Shown: positions 20,101 to 29,412 of the stretch, in pieces
Layout: every line of letters starts with the position of its first letter
Numbering within the stretch: the stretch's first letter is position 1
NCBI RefSeq assembly: GCF_026262505.1
Contig: NC_067203.1
Location: forward strand, 15,016,392-15,080,391
DNA from: Trichomonas vaginalis G3
Lineage: Eukaryota; Parabasalia; Trichomonadida; Trichomonadidae
Length of the DNA stretch: 64,000 nucleotides
Direction of reading: 5' to 3'
Translations under genes and position numbers: made by a program
The notes under the pieces: generated by a model
What the model was told of the DNA's origin: nothing
The model's input: only the letters and a program-made list of their open reading frames with translations
The model's database searches: none

Positions 20101-22780
20101 CGACAAGTTTTCCGAACACGAACTGTGGATCATTGAAGAATGTGTCTCCAAGCAATTTCTCGATTTGTTCAGTATGTGATTGCTTGAGAGCAGGATTCTT
20201 AAGGTCAGAAATGATTGGAACCATTGCTGCGAAGTAGTCAACCTTCTTCTTAAGGTCTTGTGCAACATTATTTTCAGGTAATCCTTGAGAAACAGTACTT
20301 GCTTTTGTAACAAAATCTTGTATTTCAAGTACCATTTTATCCGGATCGACACTTTGGAAACTTGTGTTGCACCATTCTTCTGTTTTCTGCGACCATTCCT
20401 TTTTCGTGTCCCATAACAATTTCTTGAGATTGACATTGACAAAAAGATGCATCACGTCATCGAAATCTGTTAAAGGAATCATCATTGCTGATTGATATTG
20501 ATTGTATTCTTGAGAAGATTTGTAAATCTCTTCTGTTTGTTCAACAATTGATTTAAGGATATCAAGAGCTTCATCAGGAGTTGTTTGTAAATTGGAGAGT
20601 TTTTCATTATTAGATAACAAAACAACTTCGATAACTCTTGCATGCAAAGCAGCGCAAGATTTGTCGAGCATTGATTGGAATCTTGGCTGCAAAATTTGTC
20701 TGTTGTCATCAGCATAACTCAATGATCTCTTAACTGAATCGAATATAGGTGTCAACTCACTGAACATATTGATTTCATCCTGTGGAATTTGTCCGCCATT
20801 TTCATTTGCCAACAAATGCATATCACGTATTGCATCGGACAAATTATATAATTCTCTGACAGTTTCTTGATTCTTTTTCACAGCATTCAAGTAGCCAACG
20901 AATTGTCCAACATTATCTGTTTGAAGGGATAACTCGTGATAAGCTTCTCTTACTCTTTCATTGTATTTCACCAAGAATTTATGGGAAATTGTCTTAAGAG
21001 CTCTTTGTATTTCGTTCAGACATTTACTTGGTGATTTCATGAAGAGTTCTTTCATTCCGGAAATGTTGCATTCATACAATCCTGTGTCATAAACTTCTTC
21101 TATCTTACTGATAAAGTCTTCTTGGTCTTTCAGCTCTTTGATTGCAGACCGAATTTCACTGGCATTGACAGTTTCTTTGTCAAGAAAACTGACATCAAAT
21201 TTAAGGTTCTTTTCATAAATTTGAATGGCCTGATTGAAATTCTTTTTGAAGAAATCCAAGAGTTTGAATGTATTCTGTATCAAAACTTTGATATGTTCAA
21301 TGACCATCTTATACAATGGATCATTTGGCAAGATATGGTTGACATCAGGTGTTGACAACTTCTTTTGTTGCGTTGGACCTAATTCTATCGCACTGGAAAT
21401 GTATTGTTTGAAGACAGGATTGTGGATCATGCGTGGAATGGAACAAAGAAGCTTTACAACACCTGTTCTGATACTGGAGATCTGATTTATCACTTCATCA
21501 AATGTTGGTTGCCAAACAAAACCTTTTTCGTAAATTCCTTCAACGGATAATACGGGTTTTGAGAATGTTGATTGCGCAGTTGCTTTCATATTCTCATAAA
21601 TGTTCTTCCATTCAAAAGGAATGTCCAAATCTTTGAAATCTGAATTATCATATCCTAATAACTCGGAACCAGCTTGAAATCTGTAGGATAATACAGTAAA
21701 TAGCTCGAGTAATGACGAATTACATATTTCTCGAAGGTTATTAACGATCAAATAATCGATCATTCGGACAAATCTTACAACCATTTGACATAAAGCGTTA
21801 TGGACAGCTTTGTTTGTATATTTGTTGCTTGTAGCTACATCGTATGTTGATTTCGAGTCGATATTCTTTTGTTGCTTCTCGTATTGAGCAATTAATTGGT
21901 TTAATGGTGATTGGCTCTCTTGGTCTTTGTCGCGATCATGAGATCCTGTATCCATTGACTTTTCGCAAGCTGTTGCCATAATTCCAACGATGTTGTTGAA
22001 GAATTGATCGAGATTTTCTTTAAGTTCTTTGTGATTTCGGGCATTTTCTTCGACAAATGCGCCCAATGTGTATGTTTTCTTCGGATTGATAGTAATAATC
22101 TTGAGTTTACGTAAGTTTCCTAACTCTTGCTGTATTTTGATGAATGCAGGACGTAATGTTGGGTTTGCGAAGAATAAATTTGTTGTTAAGCCAAGCTGTG
22201 CATTGCTTTGCTTCTTCTTAAGAATGTTTCGATGCCATGTCTTGAAATGACGCCATTGTCTTTGGTATTTAAAGAATGGAATTGTCATTATTCGAGAAAA
22301 TAGATCATTTTCACGTAACCATTGCTCCAAAGGTATGAAATCTACAACAGGGCGATTAAAGTGAGTAAGTCCTTTCAAGCTTAATGTCCAGAAATTCGAA
22401 TCTTTCATTTGTGAAGCCGGAATAATGCGTAAACATGTTGGATGCTCCGAGTCTTCGATGATATTTGCTGGTTCTAAGTATACATATTCTCTTGTATCTG
22501 TTCCAGCTTTAGCCCTTTGGATGTATTCGATTGGATCTTTCGTATAAGGTATTTTTTGCGGCTCTGATTCGATTGGTATTGGTTGATCTGCAGTAACTTG
22601 TAGTGGCGGTAATACTTTTTGTCGCAATTGAATTAGTGGAGATTTCAATTGTGGATGATTTTTGCTGAGAGTTGAATTAAACGTCACTGGATGATTATGT
22701 ATTGCTTGTTTTGGAACCAGGCGACCTAGTAATTCTTTGGAATGTTTATTAGGTATATTACTGGGGCCTGGAAAAGTCAT
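11144..22780 (-). CDS. axonemal dynein heavy chain (divergent, AAA1 ATPase site degenerate)
   Basis: A single intronless frame of 3,878 aa, shorter than most axonemal heavy chains (about 4,000-4,600). Order: short N-terminal tail; linker region (about 900-1250); AAA1 near 1330-1500 starting FEYGYEYIGKS; AAA2 with P-loop GDPRSGKS near 1630; AAA3 with GDPCSGKT near 1967; AAA4 with GGVGTGKT near 2308; antiparallel coiled-coil stalk around a microtubule-binding tip (about 2550-2830); AAA5 (FILDSTGIASKF near 2930); AAA6; and a C-terminal domain ending KTESFWAQRCCHIIFGHI. In AAA1 the usual GPAGTGKT is GQSNTGKT and the usual FDEFNR Walker B is LEGFSD, so the main ATPase site lacks its acidic pair. 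AAA4 has VREKQL where FSDTQI is usual. A member of the flagellar dynein set, perhaps with a structural role. Its ATG follows AAAATTTTCGAGTCA. Confidence 0.95.
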   Translation of the reverse strand: MTFPGPSNIPNKHSKELLGRLVPKQAIHNHPVTFNSTLSKNHPQLKSPLIQLRQKVLPPLQVTADQPIPIESEPQKIPYTKDPIEYIQRAKAGTDTREYVYLEPANIIEDSEHPTCLRIIPASQMKDSNFWTLSLKGLTHFNRPVVDFIPLEQWLRENDLFSRIMTIPFFKYQRQWRHFKTWHRNILKKKQSNAQLGLTTNLFFANPTLRPAFIKIQQELGNLRKLKIITINPKKTYTLGAFVEENARNHKELKENLDQFFNNIVGIMATACEKSMDTGSHDRDKDQESQSPLNQLIAQYEKQQKNIDSKSTYDVATSNKYTNKAVHNALCQMVVRFVRMIDYLIVNNLREICNSSLLELFTVLSYRFQAGSELLGYDNSDFKDLDIPFEWKNIYENMKATAQSTFSKPVLSVEGIYEKGFVWQPTFDEVINQISSIRTGVVKLLCSIPRMIHNPVFKQYISSAIELGPTQQKKLSTPDVNHILPNDPLYKMVIEHIKVLIQNTFKLLDFFKKNFNQAIQIYEKNLKFDVSFLDKETVNASEIRSAIKELKDQEDFISKIEEVYDTGLYECNISGMKELFMKSPSKCLNEIQRALKTISHKFLVKYNERVREAYHELSLQTDNVGQFVGYLNAVKKNQETVRELYNLSDAIRDMHLLANENGGQIPQDEINMFSELTPIFDSVKRSLSYADDNRQILQPRFQSMLDKSCAALHARVIEVVLLSNNEKLSNLQTTPDEALDILKSIVEQTEEIYKSSQEYNQYQSAMMIPLTDFDDVMHLFVNVNLKKLLWDTKKEWSQKTEEWCNTSFQSVDPDKMVLEIQDFVTKASTVSQGLPENNVAQDLKKKVDYFAAMVPIISDLKNPALKQSHTEQIEKLLGDTFFNDPQFVFGKLVDLKAYLYVDKIRTISEQATNEQALLDQLNNMKNAIEQLQFTPVPLKNHKNAYYLEGIEQIQNAIDDSKSILNSIRASKFVAQHRARAEEWIKYINTFESAISTVDNCQKNFVFISEIFQNSELARQLSAESRDLSAVEKSWKSFSQRASDDPLAFKLCNTGNIINDLVLANQSLDQIYKSIESFLEQKRQTFPRLYLLSNTELINLISKMKDHQALIPYLPKLFTGIQTVEFIMESHIPSIAFALNDLGERISLRPVKFHTNIENWLLGLCEAMQRTVKTDIRNAQQKHHDMIREDWVQVCTIQCALVATHLERTRTIEEALSSQNPNQSLIEVLNGIKQDIQNMTKFTHLDLHPVEKNKIESLMLNDIFYMDLVQDLIDKQITSVSDPFWTQQLTYRRDENSKDLIVTQNFENFEYGYEYIGKSTKFITTPLVFESFTSLFNIIKGGYHAAIIGQSNTGKTNMFLAMAEMLGCFAAVRPCERDITTQQIMSYIKGAATGGYWLCLEGFSDLDRDVISAVSEQYQSISIAKIEQQKKYESDGTDIQFNQNCGLFITCNDSKTYYEKLPENLKETLRPVNIYEPDVTSISENLLYVFGFANTSSLADSINGFFKHASAIVSEQSRPLFTLRNIINCIIESKKVASQMVSNETTYVAKAIANIMMPLLPNYDQQLILPLINDEFGFLPEILEAQDEISIHLDTAFVKAQLKMNDYQIQKVVQLQLCSLNKKGIIIVGDPRSGKSSIIKLLEEARTIISETNEAYLQIEKTMISPGKFTQKELFGCIDEEGKWFDGVIGTVLNQVPILNNKEQWVVFEGDLDQSWTDQICTAFDFNHKISFGSSSTYIVPNTMRFVFETNDLSKASPALLSRCSIVNVSAKEFGTNSFVNAALEERVYPLFNDKKKLIQRIDECVKATINPGVDFINELCGLYSPFNMIDTFFSFFTTLLKGLEIPDSHEGQTIISSLFAYSFLWSYGGFLSNSLRIQFESFVRDSMSNLADFPNRGILFDYSVNTANGTWSNWLEQVPHFGINDQSEVTMTMEDIRSNNCFVQTTETVRISTIMKHMLSAHRHVILTGDPCSGKTELVKYCVSSLENEGETNTTITFSPLTTGKEASTMIANCFERISGKYLQPHGRTQSVIVIDKANSPTATQPLEIIRSIFNGTGIRLLPNYKLYPTKNVSIICIADNTSPIKHSISANVYTLNYTKPDTAVLTTIISSIYQVYFAKFDEFVRTNISKVSNALCLFYERLVQNIPKKDGHPHYTFSLHDLFRSISGVFYTHHKSLSNSDSFIRLIYSEIFRVFGDRIIDQVDRKHFDEAVLYSIKSKIGVDMNLDTINQTFFCDLNISNSDNLKQSYTEYKEEEIIENLQNIINEFNNAKRMQSETILPLRASGIHLARMIKVLKRPFGHMVLYGGVGTGKTTVSRLGVFVAGADTIYATSNNETDDIKNSVIKAGVTGKKVVLVVREKQLKNEKFSNNLSILMGGGDPLMFLSSEEVDKGCNELVFTAKQIGENESIITLRNMYRRRVWQYLHVMILLDNLTPKLLENYPSISQASVFDYYEPLPDDSLKAIASASFAEMPDQDKIVDAAVFVHHTAMDIAQKMLQRENKIYIITPSLFVTFLSTFIHLVKKRTDENNSQSKNLQEGVDKLKYISDFLQTTEVQLVDQKPRYESMCQEADQLLHYINENEVTYEKLAQRLRYEEKNVKNKLDEIEKLNNEMKQEYLSVEPQLANAIAQLKGLNRGDIMDLRSFGEPPLVVKTVMEVICILAEVDVSWKSAVQLLSDSTFISRISSKYSDQSHVPQDILAKIKPYVESNPNFQESEVGRVSVAAKSLCMWATSLYNYEVTYNNLQPKERQIRNKQNAVQNDQEVLEKRRNDVKKLSDTIEELKNRCDAANKEKRKLSEGITTAKNRMAHAKRILQILSEDNATWKRNKDQNDVLAQSIVADSFVCASFLVYLGPMTSNFRDSAYNMILNYLNEHGFKLSGFFSFVRSMVSSSTVRDWIAFGLPDDRVCIESATIIMNSERTPFILDSTGIASKFIQNCENQRQIAVVRPTTHNLMRTIESSIRLGVPILMEDVESSFDANLENLTTRRTFKQDNKTYVKLGDKAAECEESYKLYMTVPLVENPSPQAFTKTTVVEFEISKEAFAKQELLHIADIVNPTLSKDIKNAREKIICEEKIIKQINDKILETIRTIGKDQILDDEILITTLEGNKQTLSESTKTLGQTQTLFDKLVEQRGQYLPIANRVALISNAASQLYSRNASYRFSNAFIRHVVDSTLSASDKIEDIIPKVTYALFISISRAMKYNHQLEFALSVATDLSITERRLTQEELNVFLKRPSPVPTIESPPVKEMSQKTWGRILALANTLPALKHIGETLKISAHQLEDWYKSHSVTIPSCISEGLTEFQCLLLQRELNQQNFESVMRIYIEHTLGKEYAKPVKFDLESAMKIAGPLTPIIITLHGRVTPRRYIQKLSKGHNLQVRSLGNGQLLSAEKALNYAMQRGDWLLLENSESMPDFIEEVDNAIAKGGAHQNFLLFISATDVSSFPLRLLNLAAKVALESPNTTKGIIQNCLESLPQDFFQGAACCRLSLSLALAHATIAQRTNYEKVTFAENCNFSLADFTFASNIIKPYLQEPTSFSISSTKNAFELCYGGHSSFKQDSNTIRAIFERVMSTENLVPESPILGIETSYAPPKSYAELLDLLSHTSDEDSPEIIGLPKISRKKSPIVVSREIPFSERGVFFYSLIKKLPELDQITVSDPPRTDPLGAVFERDALREQTAIQLVRQCPYKTPLSLLKGDLPEEWTSVLPWPGPLENWMARLNYAAETYNQWSRMARPAVIDISSLADPKAYISALILKFCRMNSSMPHTCYMMLKVPDNKEAPADVGANVSGLLLVGARWDEESSCIEDVNDQIVNPLPVMHLKPVKQLPPGTISIPIYSESNGVKQLVAKIPIQAAKTESFWAQRCCHIIFGHI

Positions 22781-23322
22781 TGACTCGAAAATTTTAGTTC
22801 GTTTTTTTCCCCTTTGTAAACAGATCTTATGAAAGACAGTCTAGATAAGAACTTCACACCTCTCTTTTAGTGAAAGTAGACTCGTATCTTGGAATTTGAA
22901 TAAATGTCGTACTTCTCACATCTTCTAACTAGCAAACAATCACATTATAATCTTTGAATATCTTTTATTTGTATTCTTACTCCAATAAATAGCTTTCTTA
23001 TCTTAAGTTTTATTGATATTTTTTAATATATACATGCATTGCATAGCATATTTTTCTGGGTCCAGGAAATTTAAATGGTCCTGGCGTTTTTGTTTGAATA
23101 TTGTTCTTAGTTTCGGTCAGACTTGAACCAGAGAACTCAACTCCACAATCTATTTATCAATTCATGGTCGAAATTATAATTTTTTTAATTTTATAGTTTT
23201 CGTATGTTTACTTATAGATTTGATTTTAAGTCTCGGATTTTAGTTTGAAATCCAATTCTTAAATATCTAAATCGAACAAATTTTTCTTGATGATGAATTT
23301 CTGTTTTGGAATTTGAGTTTTG

Positions 23323-23574
23323 TTAAGGGTGTACTGTAAGCGGTTTGACACCCATTTCTAAATTTCCATCATTTCAAGAAATATATCCGTAATTTTTATT
23401 CCTAAGATTAGTAATAATGTACTAATGCATAATAATAAAAGAAAGTTGAAAAATGTTAAATAGGTAAGGAGTTATTTATGAAATAAGTATAGCCTTAAAT
23501 ATCCAATTGATCGAAATTGAGTACCAAATGATCGAAATTGAGGGTCTGTCAAACCGACTACAGTGCACCCTTAA
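23323..23574. mobile_element. non-autonomous DNA transposon (MITE) with 28-bp terminal inverted repeats
   Basis: Left end 23323-23350 and right end 23547-23574 are inverted repeats: TTAAGGGTGTACTGTAAGCG... against TTAAGGGTGCACTGTAGTCG..., 25 of 28 bases matching. Both ends are flanked by TTAA/TA, as expected for mariner (TA) or piggyBac-like (TTAA) insertion. The 252-bp element has no coding capacity. A short direct repeat TGATCGAAATTGAG lies just inside the right end. Mariner elements (Tvmar) are known in T. vaginalis, so a deletion derivative of that group is likely; that assignment is inference. Confidence 0.85.
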
Positions 23575-25289
23575 GCAATTAAAAGGGGGGAACTTCGTCG
23601 ACAACAAAGGTATCGACCAAAATTGTTCCCATTATGCTTGACATATGAAGTATAGTAATAGTGTGTATGGACTCATAGAATGACTTTCGTTTGATTTCGA
23701 GATATATTATCATCTTCTAAAATATCCATACTTTACTTGATAACCCATATGTATTAATGTATTATGAAAATTAAACGAAAAATATGGCTCAAGACGAGCA
23801 AAATTCGATGCTAAAAAAGTAAATTGTTTAATTATTAGGGTGCTTTCAGGTATTTTTCTGAAGAAACACTTTATTCGTTTTTCTTTCTACATCTGTATAT
23901 AAAACATGCACAAATAAGTATTTATAATTAAAAATATTATTCGAATTGGGTAATTAAATCGTTAGATCTTAGATTTTATTAATCATTTCTTCTTAAAATG
24001 AGACTGTGGTAATGGGAACTGTGTATGAGAGTTGGAGTATTGTTAAATTGCGCGAAATGTTGATAAGTTTCAAAAACAATTTGCAGTATGTTCAAGTATA
24101 TTAGAATTTAATAATATGTGATAACATCGACTGCAAACAATCGATTTTAAGTGATCGATGAAAATCGATATCAATATTTAAAATTTTCGAGGTTTTTTTG
24201 ACTGATAGCAATTGCTTTGGACACCTAGAATGAAGTTCTCCTTGGTGAGTTTCTCCAAATTTTTTCCATTTTAGAAAAAGCCTATGCAATTTTCTAGAAA
24301 ATGATAACGTTTTTTTCAATTCTCGATTTTTTTTGGAAAAATGAGGTTAATTTTTTTGAAAATTTATAATTTAGAGAGAAATAAACCATTTTCATTGTGT
24401 TATAAATCGATAAAACCTTTTTATTTTTGCTATTCTATAATATTTCTACTAAAATATATCACTTATACAGCAAAATCATATAACTATTTTTCAAAGATAT
24501 AGAAAAGAAGAATATATTCCTAAATTATAAATCAGTCATAGTTTACTATCAAAAATAATATATTATTATATATAGATAACCATCCATTGTTAGTAATTTA
24601 AAATTATTTCTGGTTCAAATTAAGGATTATCTTCACATGTTTAGAAAATATTGTAAACATCTAGAAAACAATCAATAATATCATGATTTTATTAACAGAT
24701 GAGTTCAAGATATATATTGTGATTTGATTTTCGATAATAAATCTGAATCAAATGTATATTAAACTCGCACATTTAGTCTTCTTATCATAATAATGTTATT
24801 AGTTAGTGACTATGGCTACAAAATAAGCAACATTAGATCTGTATCTCATAATCAAACGGAAGTTAAGCTAAGATATTTGAGATTTTATCACCTGGTAGTA
24901 TGCATGATACTATACCAGAATGACTAGTCAATCTGTTGTTTTAATATCGTTTTAATTTTTTTATGCCAAAATAGTACTCTGGCTATCATTGGTAATACGT
25001 AAGGTTGCTACTGTTGTAATATTTCGAAAAAATAAAGGTATCAACTTTAATGCAAGATATGATGAGTTGAACATCGAATAATTGGGTTTTTGTAATACTA
25101 ATATTCTTTAGTCCCTAGTATATCATTGTTTCATACTAATAACGTGGATCAATTCCCTTTCAATGATCAGATAAAGCAGAAACAATATACTCAGGTGCCA
25201 CTTTTTTGGTCTAAAAAATGAGTTCCCCCCTTTTAAGCAATTCATATATATATCTATTAAATTATGATTGTTTTTCTGTAAAAATGAGA

Positions 25290-25295
25290 TCATTT
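25290..25295 (+). promoter_or_regulatory. initiator element (TCATTT)
   Basis: TCATTT with the presumed +1 A at 25292, 11 nt before the ATG at 25303. It fits the trichomonad Inr consensus TCA(+1)Y(A/T), in the same spacing as the element before the gene at 59069. Confidence 0.55.
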
Positions 25296-25302
25296 TTTTC
25301 TG

Positions 25303-28300
25303 ATGTCGAAATTATCTGATTTGACTGTTTTTAAGGAAACGAAAATAAATCCGTCAGTCAATTCAGAGCAAAAGGTTTTGAGCATAGATGAAATAGTACC
25401 CGAAATTGGTGAAGTTTCACCAATTAAAGACGATACTATTCAAATCACCGAAAATATCAACGATTATTACATTGCTAAGAGCTTAGAAGCATTTGCATTT
25501 CCTCATCCACAAATCCTAATAAGTCTCCTTCCAGATAAAGAGAATTTTGATTCATACGAAATCCGAAGAAGACTTAAAACAATATTCCTTGCACCAGTTG
25601 ATGAAGAATTATTAACACCATTGCAATGCATTGCTAATTCATTTGGTACAACAACGCAACATCTCATTTCGACCTTTAAATTTGATACAAAATTTGGATT
25701 TTATGAGCAAGAGTGGAAGAAGATTTATCCAAAGCTCAAATTCAGTACAACAAGTCCATTATCCGAAGATTGGGCTCTCTTAACCATTGACAACCTCAAA
25801 CAACTTCATATCCTTGCATGTATCTTAGATACTCGTATTTATCTCTTACATACAGTTTATTCTGAAGATGATACAGAAGATCCTGTTGTCTTTTCAACAT
25901 TTGTTGGACCAGAATTTCCAAAATCAAACTGTTACTTGTATTGCTTAACACATAACAAGTTCCTTTTATTATCAGCGCTTTCAAGAGAAAAGAAATATGA
26001 CATTCATCACGAGCTTTCTCAGAATATCCAAACAATTCATCTTTCTGATAAAAGAACAGCTCATTACCTCTCATTTTCACAGCTTTTCAAGTCTATTTCG
26101 GAAGTTGGAACATCATTCAGCAAGTTAAATTTCTCATAAGTCATTGATTCCTCTCTGAAACAACCGAAATTTGATTTTTCGAAAGAGAATGGCGAATTAA
26201 TTATCAAACTTATAACACCACAATACGATGAACAACTGAACAAAGTATTTACAGAGCTTGGATCTACAAAATTAACAAAAACCGAAATTGACGTTAATAA
26301 TCACGAATTTCCAACTAATTCACAGTTGTATACTACAAGAAATTCAGCTCTTATTGTCACAGAAAGCGAAATCTCCAAGGATTATGATCTTTCTTCGTTG
26401 AAAGAGATAAATAATGAAAAAGATCTTAAAAAGATTTCGACAATATTCGACAAAAACGGCATTCCTGAGATCGATGAATCCTCTGCAATCACACAGTTCC
26501 AGTTATACCGTCTCCTTTCCATGTTTTCAGCGAAACCGGTTAAATTTGATTACCAAGGCAGCCAACACCTCTTCAAGAACTATGTCACACCATCATACAA
26601 CATCAAAGACCTATCAAACAATTCATTTGTTGATCTTTTGTGCATGGATGATGTTTTATCAGCTGCAGCATCCAGTTTGACACTTTCATGCTCTGTTTGT
26701 CTTAAATCGAGGCGTTCTAAAGAGTTCAAACACTCCGTTTTCATTCCACACCGCGAAAAAGACTCTCCATTTGTTTCATGGATTTGTCGATCATGTTTTG
26801 AGCGGCAAAGTCCTAAAACTAAATTTGAAATGAAATCAAACTTCCCCGAGATCCACCAGACAATTGAGAACTGTGGCCAGAACTGTCCTGATGACAAAAT
26901 CATCGAATCATTCGAAAAGATGTCGAAACGTGTTAAAAGCACTATTTCAACTATCAAACAACGACCAATTGGCAATCAGAGGTCAATTATTCCAGTTGTT
27001 ATTTCTCTTCATGATGAGTTCATCAAGATCTTGAAAGTTTTCCGTCAGAGATTGATTCAAATGGAGAATATTTCATCAAACGACTTAGTTACAATCAAAG
27101 ACGTCACAGAATACAACGCAAGAATCGGAAACAACCAACGCGTTGTCAAAGTTCCAGAACCAGATATCGAAGTTGTCGACAAAATCACATTTACTAAATT
27201 CATTGAAGAGATGACAGAAACATGTCATGAAAATCTGACATCAGTTTTGACTATGTCACCATTTGATCTTTACAAGAATATCCAAGAACAATCTAAGAAT
27301 TCTATGAAGACAAAAACAACAGATGACAAAATTCAAATGGATTGCGATGATTTCACTGATCCGAAATGTCACTTCACTTTTCAATCTACAAATGATCATA
27401 AGATCACAGACATCACAAATGAATATCGTATCAGTGAAATTGATAACGGTTTGTTTATTTCAAACAATTTTGTCACTTTTAAGACTAAAGGCAAAATTGT
27501 TGGAGTTTTCAAGATTGTCTCTAAATTACTTGTTTGTCTTAAAACAGACGATGTTTTAAGAGTTTATTTGTGTCCTTTATCAGATACATTTGTCGAAGAA
27601 AATGTTTTGATCAAGGAAATCCAAAATGGTCAACTTTGTCACTTTTTTGAGAATCAACTTTTAATTTATGGAGATAAAAAAGTCACAATTCTCGAAATTG
27701 ACGATAACTATGATGTTCAAAACACTAAAGTTATCGAAAACATTCCAATTGAAGTCAAATACATTGGTTCTGCAAATGATACATTCTATTTATGTTCTGA
27801 TAATTCGTTTGTTACTATTTATGACGCAGAAATTTCAGATGTTAAAGAAATTGAAGGAAAAATCATCAATGTCACATCATCTTCATCTAATTGCTTTGCC
27901 ATCAGAGATAACCAGACGGCTGTTTCATTGTTAGATGATGATTTCATCAATGGTGTCCATTCAAAAGCTGTTTTTACATCAATCAACGGTTTATGTGGCA
28001 TTTTGTCATTTGACGATAGTGGCAAACCGTTTTTCACACAAACAACAGAAAACGTCACCAAAATTAAATTTGTCAACAAACGAGAGAAAACAATTACTAA
28101 AGAAACAGGTCTTTTCAAGATCAATAAACCCGATAAAATTACACCACAAATGGTGTCACATCTTTTGTCTTCTTTTGTTCCTTCATTGGTTATGACATTA
28201 GATAACAATCGTTTTGCTACATTTGTCACGAATTCGCTTGAAATGAAGAGTCTTTGTGTCAAAAGGAACAATTTCGAAGGTCAAGTTAAAAACTACTTCA

Positions 28301-28881
28301 ACAAGTGTCTTAAAACAGTTAGTTTACATTCAACAGAAGAAACTGTTTTAAGTGTTGATAGTCTTTGTTCATTAGTTTGTTTTATTGGTCTTAATTCCGC
28401 ATTTTCTGCAGTTGATTCTATTTTCGGACATCGATTTTCTAATTCAAGTTTTGATGGAGTTTTTGTGTCAACAAAATTCACAAATGATCGAATTTTTATT
28501 CCATTAGTTTTTGAGAACAAGAAGATTCAGAAGAAAGATATTCAGAATGAGATTGATTGTTTAGTTTCTAAGCAGGTTCCAGTTGTTTTAGTTTGTGGTT
28601 GCAGCAATGACTGTTTCGAATACGAAGGAATTGATAAACTTAACATTCTGTCATTCATTTGCCCAGGAAAAGAATCAAAGAGGATTCTGAGTGAATTTGT
28701 TTCTAAGGAAATCAATTGTTTCGAAGAAGGTGATGAAAAAATCACTGAAGTTTTTGAAACCGTGGAAAAGGTCAAAGGATCAGATGCTATTAAATCAGCC
28801 AAAGAAGTTTTATCTTTGATCGCAACTAAGAAAGCTTTCGACAACTCCGAAATTTCTTCTATTTTGAAATTTATCAACTAA
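25303..28881 (+). CDS. large conserved hypothetical protein (1,192 codons) with one in-frame TAA
   Basis: One frame runs from ATG 25303 to TAA 28879-28881, interrupted only by TAA at 26137-26139 (codon 279). The sequence on both sides has the same composition and codon use, and the segment right after the stop (VIDSSLKQPKFDFSKENGEL) looks normal, so this was one gene. N-terminal part: alpha/beta, with LTPLQCIANSFGTTTQHLI and LHILACILDTRIYLLHTV, faintly like a cysteine-peptidase/OTU outline but without a sure catalytic triad. Middle: a CSVC...CRSC pair of zinc-binding type at about 460-500, then strand-rich repeats (about 700-920) like a beta-propeller. C-terminus: alpha/beta. Function unknown. 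Pseudogene, truncated gene or sequence error. Confidence 0.7.
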
Positions 28882-29412
28882 ATAAACATTTTTAACTTAT
28901 TGGTCACAATTTTTTTATAATTATAATCTTATAACCGTATATTTTCGCGATAATACTATAGAAACAATATAATCGTATTCTGATTGCAGAAGATTGTGCC
29001 ATTCTGGGAGAAATGTAGTGACAATGTCTCCCAGAATGATACATGCAGACCAACAAGAGTGCATATGGCACTATTGTTTATCAAAATTCTCTTAAAATTC
29101 TTCATAAACAATTGCAATATCAGATGTGACATCATAATCAAGTATCTGATACCTTAAATATATATATATCATGCAAATCAATGTAATAACTCAGTTTTTA
29201 ATGATAAAATAACATAGAAATAATGGATTTGATTTCAAATCAGCATTTCAAATCCCAACCCTCACTAATAAAAAGTCTAGATTATATGCTATCATTATTA
29301 TAATTCTGATTTGAATTTGGCTTTATAAGAAATCCAAATAAAAATGGGAAATTTGCGCGGAAATAATAATAAATGAATTATTCATAGAAAAACTTTTCTA
29401 AATTTTTATAAA
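28882..29412. other. intergenic region holding hairpin element copy 2
   Basis: 530 bp between two plus-strand genes. The double-hairpin element at 29000-29082 lies about 120 bp after the upstream gene's stop. The rest is AT-rich promoter-like DNA with a short TA repeat near 29158-29170. Confidence 0.6.
29000..29082. repeat. hairpin-array element, copy 2 (two hairpins)
   Basis: Hairpin A is perfect: CATTCTGGGAGA (29000-29011), 15-nt loop, TCTCCCAGAATG (29027-29038). After a 9-nt spacer comes hairpin B: GACCAACAAGAGTG (29048-29061), 7-nt loop, CACTATTGTTTATC (29069-29082), with three mismatches. Both match copy 3 (57464-57546) in order, spacing and sequence, and copy 1 (8444-8556) apart from the extra middle hairpin there. 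Confidence 0.85.

Larger units (their letters stand above)
22781..25302. other. 2.5-kb intergenic region holding one MITE
   Basis: Separates two divergently oriented large genes. Apart from the inverted-repeat element at 23323-23574 it is plain AT-rich DNA with frequent stops in all frames. A bulged hairpin CTGGTAGTAT...ATACTATACCAG lies near 24892-24918. No RNA gene or coding region is supported. Confidence 0.6.

Noticed and set aside
11468-22250. Plus-strand frames within the dynein gene
   Set aside because: Short, without protein-like patterns, and antisense to conserved AAA+ motifs.
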